This document shows positions 1-8,200 of a stretch of 51,710 nucleotides of DNA, piece by piece. A program made the position numbers and the translations under genes. Each line of letters opens with the position of its first letter. The stretch's first letter is position 1. The notes beneath the pieces are model-generated. The model was not told where the DNA came from and did no database searches. It worked only from the letters and a program-made list of their open reading frames with translations. The stretch comes from Gemmatimonadota bacterium. Lineage in GTDB: Bacteria; Latescibacterota; UBA2968; UBA8231. Where the stretch lies: positions 1-51,710 of the forward strand of contig VXML01000085.1 of NCBI GenBank assembly GCA_009841115.1, read 5' to 3'.

Positions 1-1612
1 CGACAAACACCCCGATCCCCGAGGCGCGATCCCCACCGACAAACGCCCAATCATCCACCCCGTCCCCATTCAGGTCGTGCACCACTACCCGCGAGCGTAC
101 AAACAGCCGATCATCATACAGCACCGTCTTCTCCGCACTACCGGTTGGTTGGCCTCTCCATAAGAGCAGGCCCTTGGTCCCTTCGAAGAGGTTGTGTTCG
201 ACCGCCGTGAGCAGGTCCATCTGCCCATCGCCATCAAAATCGCCCACTTGTAAAGGACGAGCAAAAGGCATATTCCTCATATCGGCTTCTAAGAGAGGGT
301 CGCCTTCCCCAGGCGCGGCTTCTAAGTCCATCACTATCCACGTGTTGGCCTCGCTGGATAACGGCTCCCACAGCACCTCCAACCCCCCATCGCCGGTAAA
401 GTCGCCTATCCGATCGGGCACATGGTTTTCGGCCACCACTAACGGGGTGGCCGTCCACTCCCCATGCTCGACCTCCCAGACCTCTAACGCTCTTCCTGCG
501 GCCACTGTATGGTATGAAAATAACTCGATCGCGCCGTCCCCATCCCAATCCATCAAGCCTACGAGTCGGCGGTCAGGTAGCTGCGTGAGTACCTCAATCT
601 GAAGATCCGGCTCGATAGACCAAACCGCTATGTCTGAGGTAGCGAACACGATCTCGTCGGTCCCATCGCCGGTCAAATCGCCACTCTGCACACGCGTCAC
701 CCATCCGAGCTCCTCAGTGCGCACCGTTTCAAAGGCCCCTTGTCCGTCATTGAGGGCCATGACCCAGCCGTTTATAAACGGATTATCCGAGCCGGGCCCT
801 CTACCAATCCAAATGGAGAACAGGTCGAGGTCACCGTCGCCATCCAAGTCCATCAAGAAGCCAGGGCCCCCTAACCCCGGCGCAATCGGCGAGAAGACCG
901 GCGGGGCGAAGAGCCCGACCCCCTCAAAGTGAAAATACTCGACCGACGGCGGAGCTAATTCCCCCAATAACAGCTCTTCCACGCCGGTCAACTCAATCCA
1001 GTCAATCTCCAACCATCCGACCACCTCCGCTGCCGACCGGGACACCCCGCGCTCGCCCCAATCTAAGCTAAAACCCGGCCGAATATCCCGTAAAAGACCC
1101 TCCCAGACCTCCCGGTCGCCTCGGGCGACCTCCCCATCCGACACAGGCAGCGTGAACCCTACTTCCTGCCACTCGGTGGTATAGACAAAGCCAGCTTGTC
1201 CGATCAGTGAAAACCGGTTGCTAGACCCCCTAACTGGATCTCGACCTGGAACCGTGCGGTTGTGCTCATTGGTCCAAGCCAACCAAAAGGAACCAACCGT
1301 AGGACGATGATGAACCGTGCGAAGCCGAACCCGAACCCGGTCGAACAGGCCCGAATCATAGCCTATGGTCGGCGAAACCAATTGGACACTCGGCGTAGGA
1401 TACTTCTCGCCGGCCACTGACGGCGACATATCAATCGTCCACACGCCGTCTTTGACCTGCCCTAAGAATAGGTTGAATTCAGCCGGACCACCCACTGCCC
1501 CCGATTCTTTAGCGGCCCATCCTTGCGTCGTCCCATCGTCGAAATCCCACGTGATCGCCTCGGCGAAACGGCTCCATAGCGCAATACCTAGCAAAAGCAC
1601 GAGATATAACAT
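1..1612 (-). CDS. FG-GAP/VCBS repeat surface protein, copy 1 (C-terminus beyond window)
   Basis: Partial gene of about 537 codons, open from the ATG at 1612 to the window edge. It is a tandem paralogue of the complete gene at 2364-4481. It has a signal peptide, a jelly-roll-like N-terminal domain, and FG-GAP repeats with Ca-binding D-x-D-x-DG-x-x-D loops. The first 120 or so codons are essentially identical to copy 2. Beyond that the two differ by many substitutions and by in-frame indels (net 18 nt), so the reading frame has been kept under selection. An AAAGGA ribosome site lies 8 nt before the start. The gene follows the cysteine-rich peptide gene and is separated from it by a strong hairpin. 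Likely exported and probably displayed on the surface; ligand unknown. The tail (FlgD-like domain in copy 2) lies outside the window. Confidence 0.8.
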   Translation of the reverse strand, partial: MLYLVLLLGIALWSRFAEAITWDFDDGTTQGWAAKESGAVGGPAEFNLFLGQVKDGVWTIDMSPSVAGEKYPTPSVQLVSPTIGYDSGLFDRVRVRLRTVHHRPTVGSFWLAWTNEHNRTVPGRDPVRGSSNRFSLIGQAGFVYTTEWQEVGFTLPVSDGEVARGDREVWEGLLRDIRPGFSLDWGERGVSRSAAEVVGWLEIDWIELTGVEELLLGELAPPSVEYFHFEGVGLFAPPVFSPIAPGLGGPGFLMDLDGDGDLDLFSIWIGRGPGSDNPFINGWVMALNDGQGAFETVRTEELGWVTRVQSGDLTGDGTDEIVFATSDIAVWSIEPDLQIEVLTQLPDRRLVGLMDWDGDGAIELFSYHTVAAGRALEVWEVEHGEWTATPLVVAENHVPDRIGDFTGDGGLEVLWEPLSSEANTWIVMDLEAAPGEGDPLLEADMRNMPFARPLQVGDFDGDGQMDLLTAVEHNLFEGTKGLLLWRGQPTGSAEKTVLYDDRLFVRSRVVVHDLNGDGVDDWAFVGGDRASGIGVFV

Positions 1613-1630
1613 GGCCGATGTCCTTTACAA

Positions 1631-1673
1631 GAAAGGCCGGGTCTCGGCACTCTGCACGCGCCGAGACCCGGCC
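1631..1673 (-). terminator. Hairpin between peptide 1 and FG-GAP gene 1 (attenuator-like)
   Basis: A 14-bp perfect stem (arms 1635-1648 and 1660-1673) with an 11-nt loop. On the minus strand a short TTTCTT tract follows, and the FG-GAP ribosome site comes directly after. It probably ends or processes most transcripts after the peptide gene, so the peptide would be made in excess. A protective 3' hairpin is an alternative. Confidence 0.65.
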
Positions 1674-1699
1674 TAGCGATTTTCAATCTGTACACTGGC

Positions 1700-1972
1700 T
1701 CAGATGGTACAGAAACATCTTGTCTCGCAGAGTCCATTATCGGGCCATACTTGCTTTACACAGCACCAGAACGGTTCGTTCGGGTACTCTATCGAGCAAG
1801 CGTTGCTGAACTCGCAATCACTAGAGGTCGGGCAATCATTGGCCGCGGCCCCTCGGGCACCCAGCAGGATGGCAACCCCCGACAGGACGCTGATGACCCA
1901 CCCTAACGCCATGCCCCGACGAGCCGGGGCCAACCCGCTCGAAGAAACCATGAATTCTCGAATCGTGTCCAT
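1700..1972 (-). CDS. Secreted cysteine-rich peptide precursor, copy 1
   Basis: A 90-residue precursor of no family I recognise. Residues 1-44 form an export leader: a charged start, Arg-Arg at 18-19, a hydrophobic core at about 21-40, and an A-A-A cleavage site. The remaining 46 residues hold eight cysteines in the pattern C-x5-C-x5-C-x10-CC-x10-C-x3-C-x-C, consistent with four disulfides. The leader is identical to that of copy 2 (4564-4839), whereas the mature part differs at many positions but keeps every cysteine. An AAAGGAG site lies 9 nt before the ATG. Upstream are a sigma54 promoter and three palindromes. Downstream are a hairpin and the FG-GAP gene. Role unknown: a defensin- or toxin-like peptide or a signal is possible. 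The Arg pair does not fit the full Tat motif. Confidence 0.75.
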   Translation of the reverse strand: MDTIREFMVSSSGLAPARRGMALGWVISVLSGVAILLGARGAAANDCPTSSDCEFSNACSIEYPNEPFWCCVKQVWPDNGLCETRCFCTI

Positions 1973-2128
1973 CTGATTCTACTCCTTTATTGGTAGTCCA
2001 GCAACCTATCGGCGGGATGCCGACTAGCCACTGGAAGGGAAGGTTGAACCACTGCCGATAACCGAATACGGGTTGGTAGGTCCCCCTTTCTTGTTTGCCG
2101 CATCGGCTTCGACTTCAAGGCAAGAGAA

Positions 2129-2144
2129 AGCATATCCCGTGCCA
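2129..2144 (-). promoter_or_regulatory. sigma54 (-24/-12) promoter of peptide 1
   Basis: Minus strand reads TGGCACGGGATATGCT. The invariant GG and GC are 10 nt apart, and the -24 half TGGCACG matches the RpoN consensus exactly. Transcription would start near 2118. Confidence 0.8.
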
Positions 2145-2161
2145 TATTGCAGGCCGCGCAT

Positions 2162-2192
2162 AAAAAAATCCTTCAGGAGAATCCTAAAGGAT
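2162..2192 (-). terminator. Intrinsic terminator after FG-GAP gene 2
   Basis: A 10-bp stem with a 5-nt loop, followed on the minus strand by seven T. The one imperfect position is a G-U pair only in minus-strand RNA, which supports action on that strand. It sits between the palindromes and the sigma54 promoter of module 1. Confidence 0.75.
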
Positions 2193-2265
2193 TGAAAAAC
2201 ATACGACTTAAAATGTATGGTGGAGCGTTCTATTTTTTGTGGCTTATCCGTGGTTGCAAGGAATT

Positions 2266-2321
2266 ATACGATTTGTCGTATGATTTATACGATTTGTCGT
2301 AGGCTCTACGATTTGTCGTAT
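2266..2321 (-). promoter_or_regulatory. Triple palindromic activator site of module 1
   Basis: Three copies of ATACGA-TTTG-TCGTAT or close variants, at 2266-2281, 2287-2302 and 2306-2321 (spacing 21 and 19). They lie 120-190 bp upstream of the sigma54 promoter, the usual enhancer distance. Probable target of a Fis-type HTH activator such as the propeller regulators next door. Confidence 0.75.
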
Positions 2322-2363
2322 TAATAGCGCAACCCGTCCGTGCCTCACACCTGCACGGAAGCC

Positions 2364-4481
2364 TCACGGCAGCTTGGTCGTCTTCTTGGCTTCTGTATGT
2401 CCATCGACCTCGACCTGATAGAGATACACCCCAGCGGCCACCGCCTTGCCCTGCTCGTCGCGGCCATCCCAAGTAAAACGATAGCTGCCCGCCCCCAACG
2501 GCCCCTGCCACACCTGCCGCACCCGACGCCCTAACACATCATACACCCTCAGCGACACCCCCGCTGCGTCCGTTGCCAAATCAAGAGGGAGCACCACAGC
2601 CGGATTGAACGGATTGGGATAGCTGTCGCCCAGCCGATGCTGTGCCGGTCGCGCTGCCGACGACGTCAGCACCGCGGTCATCTGCTCACTCACCGAACTC
2701 TTCAGCACCTGCACCCCACCCAAGAGGCGATTTAACACCACCAAATCGAGATCACCGTCGCCATCGACATCGCCCGGCAGCACCTGCACCCCATCGCCAG
2801 CCAAACGATGCCGCTCCACTTCCTTAGCTGGATTCAAGCCTCCACCCCATTCGACAAACACCCCGATCCCCGAGGCGCGATCCCCACCGACAAACGCCCA
2901 ATCATCTACCCCATCCCCGTTCAAATCGCGCACCACCACCGGAGAGCGCACAAACAAACGCTCATCATACAATACCGCTTCCTCCATACGGCCCCCTAAT
3001 TGCCCTCTCCATAGAAGCAGGCCCTTGTTTTGTTCGAAAGGATTGCGTTCGAGCGGCGTGAGCAGGTCCACCTGCCCATCGCTATCAAAATCGCCCGCAT
3101 TTAAAAGCGAAAGATGGGTCTCCGCATCGGATTCAAAGACGATGTTGCCCTCCCCAGGCGAGGCTTCCAAGCCAGCCACTATCCACGTATTTGCTTGACC
3201 GAATAACGGAACCCACAGCACATCCAACTGCCCATCGCCCGTAAAGTCGCCTATCCGATCAGGCGCGTGGTTTTCGGCCACCGCCAACCGGGTGGCCGTC
3301 CACTCCCCATGCTCGACCTCCCAGACCTCCAAGGCTCTCCCTGCGACCACTGTACGGTCTGATACAAACAACTCGATCGCACCGTCGCCATCCCAATCCA
3401 GCAAGCCTACGAGTCGGCGGTCAAATAGCTGCGTGAGCACCTCAATCTGAAGATCCGGCTCGATAGACCAAACCGCTATGTCTGAATGGGCTAGCACGAT
3501 CTCGTCTTGGCCATCGCCGGTCAAATCGCCACTCTGTACATCCCAGTAAAACACCCATTCGGTTTCCTCGGTGCGCACCGTTTCAAAGGCCCCTTGTCCG
3601 TCATTGAGCGCCATGGCCCAGCCTGTTACAAACGGATTATCCGAGCCAGGTCCTCTATCATCCCAAGTGGAGAACATGTCGAGATCGCCGTCGCCATCCA
3701 AGTCCGTCAAGACGCCAGCCCCTTCAGCTATAAGGCCCCCTAACCCCGGCGCAATCGGCGAGAAAACCGGCGGGGCGAAGAGCCCGGCCCCCTCAAAACG
3801 GAAATACTCGACCGACGGCGGAGCTAATTCCCCCAATAACAACTCTTCCACGCCGGTCAACTCGATCCAGTCGATCTCTAACCAACCGACCACCTCCGCT
3901 GCCGACCGGGACACCCCGCGCTCACCCCAATCTAAGCTAAAACCCGGCCGAATATCCCTCAATAGTCCCTCCCAGACCTCCCGGTCGCCTCGGGCGACCT
4001 CCCCGTCCGATACGGGCAGCGTCAACTCCACTTCCTGCCATTCAGTGGTATAGACGAAGCCGACTTGTCCATGCAGCGAAAACCGGTTGCTAAACAGATC
4101 GGCTGGATCTCGACCTGGAGCCGTGCGGTTGTGCTCATTGGTCCAAGCCAACCAAAAGGAACCAACCGTAGGACGATGATGAACCGTGCGAAGCCGAACC
4201 CGAACCCGGTCGAACAGGCCCGAATCATAGCCTATGGTCGGCGAAACCAATTGGACACTCGGCGTAGGATACTTCTCGCCGGCCACTGACGGCGACATAT
4301 CAATCGTCCACACGCCGTCTTTGACCTGCCCTAAGAATAGGTTGAATTCAGCCGGACCACCCACTGCCCCCGATTCTTTAGCGGCCCATCCTTGCGTCGT
4401 CCCATCGTCGAAATCCCACGTGATCGCCTCGGCGAAACGGCTCCATAGCGCAATACCTAGCAAAAGCACGAGATATAACAT
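2364..4481 (-). CDS. FG-GAP/VCBS repeat surface protein with FlgD-like C-terminal domain, copy 2
   Basis: A 705-residue exported protein. Residues 1-19 are a signal peptide, and about 20-212 form a jelly-roll-like domain. Seven FG-GAP repeats follow with Ca loops near 260, 319, 362, 412, 464, 519 and 571, a count that fits a seven-bladed integrin-alpha-like propeller. Residues 617-705 are a FlgD-like Ig/type IX sorting-like domain that opens with YPNPFNP and ends EAKKTTKLP. It is probably surface-attached or secreted, with a binding rather than catalytic role. It is the second gene of the peptide module; the hairpin at 4500-4542 lies just before its AAAGGA ribosome site. Copy 1 at 1-1612 is its paralogue. 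Type IX secretion itself cannot be confirmed here. Confidence 0.88.
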   Translation of the reverse strand: MLYLVLLLGIALWSRFAEAITWDFDDGTTQGWAAKESGAVGGPAEFNLFLGQVKDGVWTIDMSPSVAGEKYPTPSVQLVSPTIGYDSGLFDRVRVRLRTVHHRPTVGSFWLAWTNEHNRTAPGRDPADLFSNRFSLHGQVGFVYTTEWQEVELTLPVSDGEVARGDREVWEGLLRDIRPGFSLDWGERGVSRSAAEVVGWLEIDWIELTGVEELLLGELAPPSVEYFRFEGAGLFAPPVFSPIAPGLGGLIAEGAGVLTDLDGDGDLDMFSTWDDRGPGSDNPFVTGWAMALNDGQGAFETVRTEETEWVFYWDVQSGDLTGDGQDEIVLAHSDIAVWSIEPDLQIEVLTQLFDRRLVGLLDWDGDGAIELFVSDRTVVAGRALEVWEVEHGEWTATRLAVAENHAPDRIGDFTGDGQLDVLWVPLFGQANTWIVAGLEASPGEGNIVFESDAETHLSLLNAGDFDSDGQVDLLTPLERNPFEQNKGLLLWRGQLGGRMEEAVLYDERLFVRSPVVVRDLNGDGVDDWAFVGGDRASGIGVFVEWGGGLNPAKEVERHRLAGDGVQVLPGDVDGDGDLDLVVLNRLLGGVQVLKSSVSEQMTAVLTSSAARPAQHRLGDSYPNPFNPAVVLPLDLATDAAGVSLRVYDVLGRRVRQVWQGPLGAGSYRFTWDGRDEQGKAVAAGVYLYQVEVDGHTEAKKTTKLP

Positions 4482-4499
4482 GGCCGATGTCCTTTACAA

Positions 4500-4542
4500 G
4501 AAAGGCCGGGTCTCGGCACTCTGCACACGCCGAGACCCGGCC
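4500..4542 (-). terminator. Hairpin between peptide 2 and FG-GAP gene 2 (attenuator-like)
   Basis: Same 14-bp stem as at 1631-1673 (arms 4504-4517 and 4529-4542). The arms are identical and the only changes are in the loop, so the structure is conserved although the neighbouring peptide sequence has diverged. Confidence 0.65.
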
Positions 4543-4563
4543 TAGCTTTTCAAGCTGTACAGC

Positions 4564-4839
4564 TCAGATGGTGCAGTAACAATATGTATTAGACTTTTCG
4601 CAGTTTTCACCCCATCGAGTCGTTATGCAGCACTCGATCGGATTGTCCGGGTCCTTTATCGAGCAATCGTTATCGAACTGGCAATCACGAGACGTCGGGC
4701 AATCATTGGCTGCGGCCCCTCGGGCACCCAGCAGGATGGCAACCCCCGACAGGACGCTGATGACCCACCCTAACGCCATGCCCCGACGAGCCGGGGCCAA
4801 CCCGCTCGAAGAAACCATGAATTCTCGAATCGTGTCCAT
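4564..4839 (-). CDS. Secreted cysteine-rich peptide precursor, copy 2
   Basis: A 91-residue precursor, paralogue of 1700-1972. The 44-residue leader is identical to copy 1. The mature part of 47 residues keeps all eight cysteines (C-x5-C-x5-C-x10-CC-x8-C-x6-C-x-C) and the final C-T-I. By eye at least fifteen other codons change the amino acid while only about three change silently. This pattern (fixed leader and disulfide frame, fast-changing surface) is known from toxins, defensins and ribosomal peptides. The ribosome site AAAGGAG and ATG are as in copy 1. Driven by its own sigma54 promoter at 4996-5011. Function unknown; no modification enzyme or dedicated exporter lies beside it. Confidence 0.75.
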   Translation of the reverse strand: MDTIREFMVSSSGLAPARRGMALGWVISVLSGVAILLGARGAAANDCPTSRDCQFDNDCSIKDPDNPIECCITTRWGENCEKSNTYCYCTI

Positions 4840-4995
4840 CTGATTCTACTCCTTTATTGGTAGTCCAGCAACCTATCGGCGGGATGCCGACTAGCCACTG
4901 GAAGGGAAGGTTGAACCACTGCCGATAACCGAATACGGGTTGGTAGGTCCCCCTTTCTTGTTTGCCGCATCGGCTTCGACTTCAAGGCAAGAGAA

Positions 4996-5011
4996 AGCAT
5001 ATCCCGTGCCA
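4996..5011 (-). promoter_or_regulatory. sigma54 (-24/-12) promoter of peptide 2
   Basis: Identical to the module 1 promoter: TGGCACGGGATATGCT on the minus strand, with GG and GC correctly spaced. Confidence 0.8.
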
Positions 5012-5028
5012 TATTGCAGGCCGCGCAT

Positions 5029-5059
5029 AAAAAAATCCTTCAGGAGAATCCTAAAGGAT
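5029..5059 (-). terminator. Intrinsic terminator after propeller regulator A
   Basis: Same stem, loop and T tract as 2162-2192. It lies about 170 nt beyond the stop of the regulator gene and just upstream of the sigma54 promoter of peptide 2, which it would shield from read-through. Confidence 0.7.
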
Positions 5060-5132
5060 TGAAAAACATACGACTTAAAATGTATGGTGGAGCGTTCTAT
5101 TTTTCGCCGCTTATCCGTGGTTGCAAGGAATT

Positions 5133-5188
5133 ATACGATTGGTCGTATGATTTATACGATTTGTCGTAGGCTCTACGATTTTCCGTAT
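5133..5188 (-). promoter_or_regulatory. Triple palindromic activator site of module 2
   Basis: Palindromes at 5133-5148, 5154-5169 and 5173-5188. The cores are TTGG, TTTG and TTTC; the third right arm is CCGTAT. Same layout as 2266-2321. Confidence 0.75.
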
Positions 5189-5227
5189 CAAAAGCGCAAC
5201 CCCTCAGTTAGTCGCAACTTATCCTCT

Positions 5228-8200
5228 TTAAGACGATTTCTTTGGTCTCCGCAACCCATATACGCGCATGCGGGAACGCAGCCGCTCCGGATTCATGCCC
5301 AACAAGCAAGCTGCGCCCCGATCTCCATAGATGAGCCAATTAGTGGCCTGGAGTGCCTCCACGATTTGCTGCTTTTCGTCCTGATCCCCGGTCCCTTGTT
5401 CAACCGTCGGAGCAGACGCCGTCAGCAAAAGGGCTCCCGCTTCCTCCTCGTCTTCAGCCGATAGCGGCATGTCCTCCACCTGAATGACACCGCCCTGGCA
5501 TACAACCACCGCCCGCTGGATCAGATGCTTCAACTCGCGCACATTCCCCGGCCAATTGTGCTCCTGCAGATGCACTATCACCTCGTCGCCTAAGCTCGGC
5601 ACCGGCCGCTGCAGCTCTTCGGCAAATTGGGCTACAAAATGCGCCACTAAGATCGGTATATCCTCCCGGCGATCCCGCAGCGGCGGCAGCACCAACGGGA
5701 ACACATTTAAGCGGTAGAACAGATCCTCCCGGAACGTCCCCTCTTGAACTGCCTTTTTCAGATTGCGGTTGGTTGCCGCCACTACCCGCACATCTATCGG
5801 TATGGATACCCCGCTGCCGACGCGGGTCAGGTGGTCCTCCTCCAAGATATGCAACAAGGTCCGTTGGGCATCCAACGGCAAATTGCCGATCTCATCAAGG
5901 AACACGGTACCGCCTTGCGCTCGCTCAAAACACCCGATCTTCCGCGCCACCGCGCCAGTAAAAGCCCCCTTCTCGTGGCCGAATAGTTCGCTTTCGATCA
6001 GCCCGGTGGACAGGGCACCGCAATTGACTTGGATAAATGCCTGCTCTCGGCGCTGGCTCAGGTCGAGGATCATCCGGGTGAGCAAGCCCTTGCCCACGCC
6101 GGTCTCGCCTAGCACCAACACCGTCATATCCGTCTCAGCTACCTGTCCAACTTCTTCCAAAAGCTGGACCATGGACTGGCTCTGGCCGAGTACTCCCGTA
6201 TCCAACGCCCGCGACTTATTTTCCTCATCGGGGACCACCTGCACATCCAAGCTAGCAATATCCGACAGCAAACCATCTCGATCTAGGACGCGTACCTCAA
6301 AACGAAATTCGCCAGCCGGCATGCCTCGGTACGACACCCTATTGTCGGACGTGAACGCACTCCACTCGGCTGCCGGAGCGTGGCCAACCAGCCGGTGACT
6401 GTAGCGCATGGTCCCAGCTTCACCCCTGAAACGAATGCCTTGGAAATGAATCTGTATCTCGGGTGTACTCTCCGAACAGGACAAGGCTTGGGAGGTCTCC
6501 AAAAGACGCTCCCCCACGGCTTGGCGGATCACGACACCCGGGGGCGTCTGGCTGGGCTGATACGCAATCAGTCCAGCCCTCGTCCCAAACCACAGCCAAC
6601 CCCGGCTATCGCATAGGATGGCCTCAACCGTATTCACATGCACGGATTTGCCCAGACGGATGCACTGGAAGGTCCGGCCATCGTAGTTCAAGACGCCCCC
6701 ACCGCTGGTTCCAATCCATATACGCCCTTGTTGGTCAGCTTCCAACGACAGAATACCATTAGCCGAAAGTCCACCCTGATCTATCGTAAACTGACGCACC
6801 TGCTGGGAGTGGTAGTCAAAGGCGAAAAGGCCACTGGCAGTCCCCACCCAAAGCGTACCCTCATGCTCGTACAAGGCATTCACATAAGAAACGGTTTCTA
6901 ATTCGGTAAGCTCCGACTCACGGAAAAGGCCGTCCGTATGGCAGTACAACGCCGGCCTTCTTCCATGAGTCCCAATCCAGAAGACACCGTCGCTATCCTG
7001 TAGCACAGTGCGACAAGGATGGGGCAACCGCTCCTCAAACGCGGTGAAGCAGTCTGCTTCGATCCAACCGAAGCGCCCTTGGGAAGTGCAGACTCTTATG
7101 CGTCCCATCTGGTCTTGGCACAGCCCGGCAATGTCCTCATGGTGATCCGCTTCGGCCACGGCGATGGCTCGGGACGTGGTATCCTCCCATTTGAAGACCT
7201 GTCCGTCGGGGCCCCCGCTCCAGAGCTGCCCCTGTCGATCGACCACCAATGCCGAGACCGCACGATCCGTCGCCACCGGGCGAAACCGGTCGTCCTCTAA
7301 GCAAGCCAAGCCCCCCGCCGTGCCAACCCAAATCCTACCTTCTCGATCTTCGTCTAAACACCGGACCTCTCTATCGGGCAGACCGTCGGCTTCACTGTAT
7401 AGCTGGGTACTGACCGAATCGCAAAAAACCAGCCCGTCACCCCACAGCCCCACCCAAATATTTCCTTCGCGGTCCTCGTACGTCAGGCGCGTATCCGCAA
7501 AGTGGGCACTTAGCAAGCGGGCCGAAAAAGGATGCCAGTCCTCCCCATCGTACACCAACACGCCCCGACGAGCCACCCATAGCCAGCCCCTCTTGTCCAA
7601 GCGCACATCCCGCATCCCGTGCCGCACTACCTCCCTGCCCTCAAGCTCGCCCCCCACATCAATCAAGTCGAACTGTTGATGCTGCGGATCGTAGCGGCCG
7701 AGCACGGCTTCGCTCCCTATGTAGTGGAAAGCAATCCATAGACGGCCAGCAGTGTCTTGGGCGAATTTCCAAGGCCAGCACCTAGCGCCGTTTGTTGCGC
7801 CAAAGTCCGTGCCCATGCGCTGCCCATCTAAATTGATGACCCCTCGGTGCAATGTCGCCAGCCACGTCGTACCCGCTGAGTCGGTGGCTACGTCGTGCAC
7901 CCGCCCTATGGGCTGATCCCCAATAGTCGTCGTACGCTCTACGCACCGATCCCCAACAAACCAGCCAATCCCCGCGCCGGTCAGGACCTGTATCGAGCCA
8001 TCAGTCTGCAGTTGCAGACTCAAAATGTCGTTACAGGGCAGCCCGTGCTCCATGGTGTACACCTGAAACCCACGCGGGCCTAAGACAGCCAGTCCACCGC
8101 CGAGCGTACCGAAGAGGAGCCGTCCGTCTGTATCCTCGGCAACGGTCATTACCGTCAGATGAGGTAGCCCTTCCCCCAAGCCAAAGGTATCGAAATGCTC

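Larger units (their letters stand above)
1..2335. repeat. Tandem duplication, unit 1 (truncated by window edge)
   Basis: Unit 1 aligns with 2852-5202 (offset 2851 at the left end, 2867 at the right, the change coming from in-frame indels). It holds control region, peptide gene, hairpin and most of the FG-GAP gene. Homology stops sharply after the shared AGCGCAACCC at 2335/5202. Conservation is uneven: control region, peptide leader and first 120 FG-GAP codons are nearly identical, while mature peptide and FG-GAP body are diverged. Confidence 0.9.
1973..2363 (-). promoter_or_regulatory. Control region of peptide/FG-GAP module 1
   Basis: A 391-nt gap without a gene. Read on the minus strand it holds, in order, the end of FG-GAP gene 2, three palindromes (2321-2266), a terminator hairpin (2192-2162), a sigma54 promoter (2144-2129) and a leader of about 145 nt before the peptide ATG. 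Nearly identical to 4840-5202. Confidence 0.75.
2852..5202. repeat. Tandem duplication, unit 2 (complete to the matched edge)
   Basis: Counterpart of 1-2335. The full module runs from the control region at 5202 to the end of the FG-GAP gene at 2364. Direct tandem order with the same orientation suggests unequal recombination or replication slippage, followed by local divergence or gene conversion. Confidence 0.9.
4840..5227 (-). promoter_or_regulatory. Control region of peptide/FG-GAP module 2
   Basis: A 388-nt gap without a gene, between the propeller regulator that ends at 5228 and peptide 2. On the minus strand: three palindromes (5188-5133), terminator (5059-5029), sigma54 promoter (5011-4996), leader, AAAGGAG. 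Only a handful of bases differ from module 1, several of them inside the palindromes. Confidence 0.75.

Noticed and set aside
1365..1676. 103-codon plus-strand frame repeated identically at 4234-4545
   Set aside because: Identity only reflects the duplicated FG-GAP 5' end on the other strand; no independent coding signal.
2266..2321. Short repeated units that look like a mini CRISPR array
   Set aside because: Units are 16-nt palindromes with 3-5 nt between them, only three copies, no spacers and no cas genes; the same triple occurs upstream of three genes, so activator sites fit better.
3571..4053. 160-codon plus-strand open frame
   Set aside because: It is antisense to the FG-GAP gene, follows its repeats in Ser/Pro-rich nonsense, and has no ribosome site.
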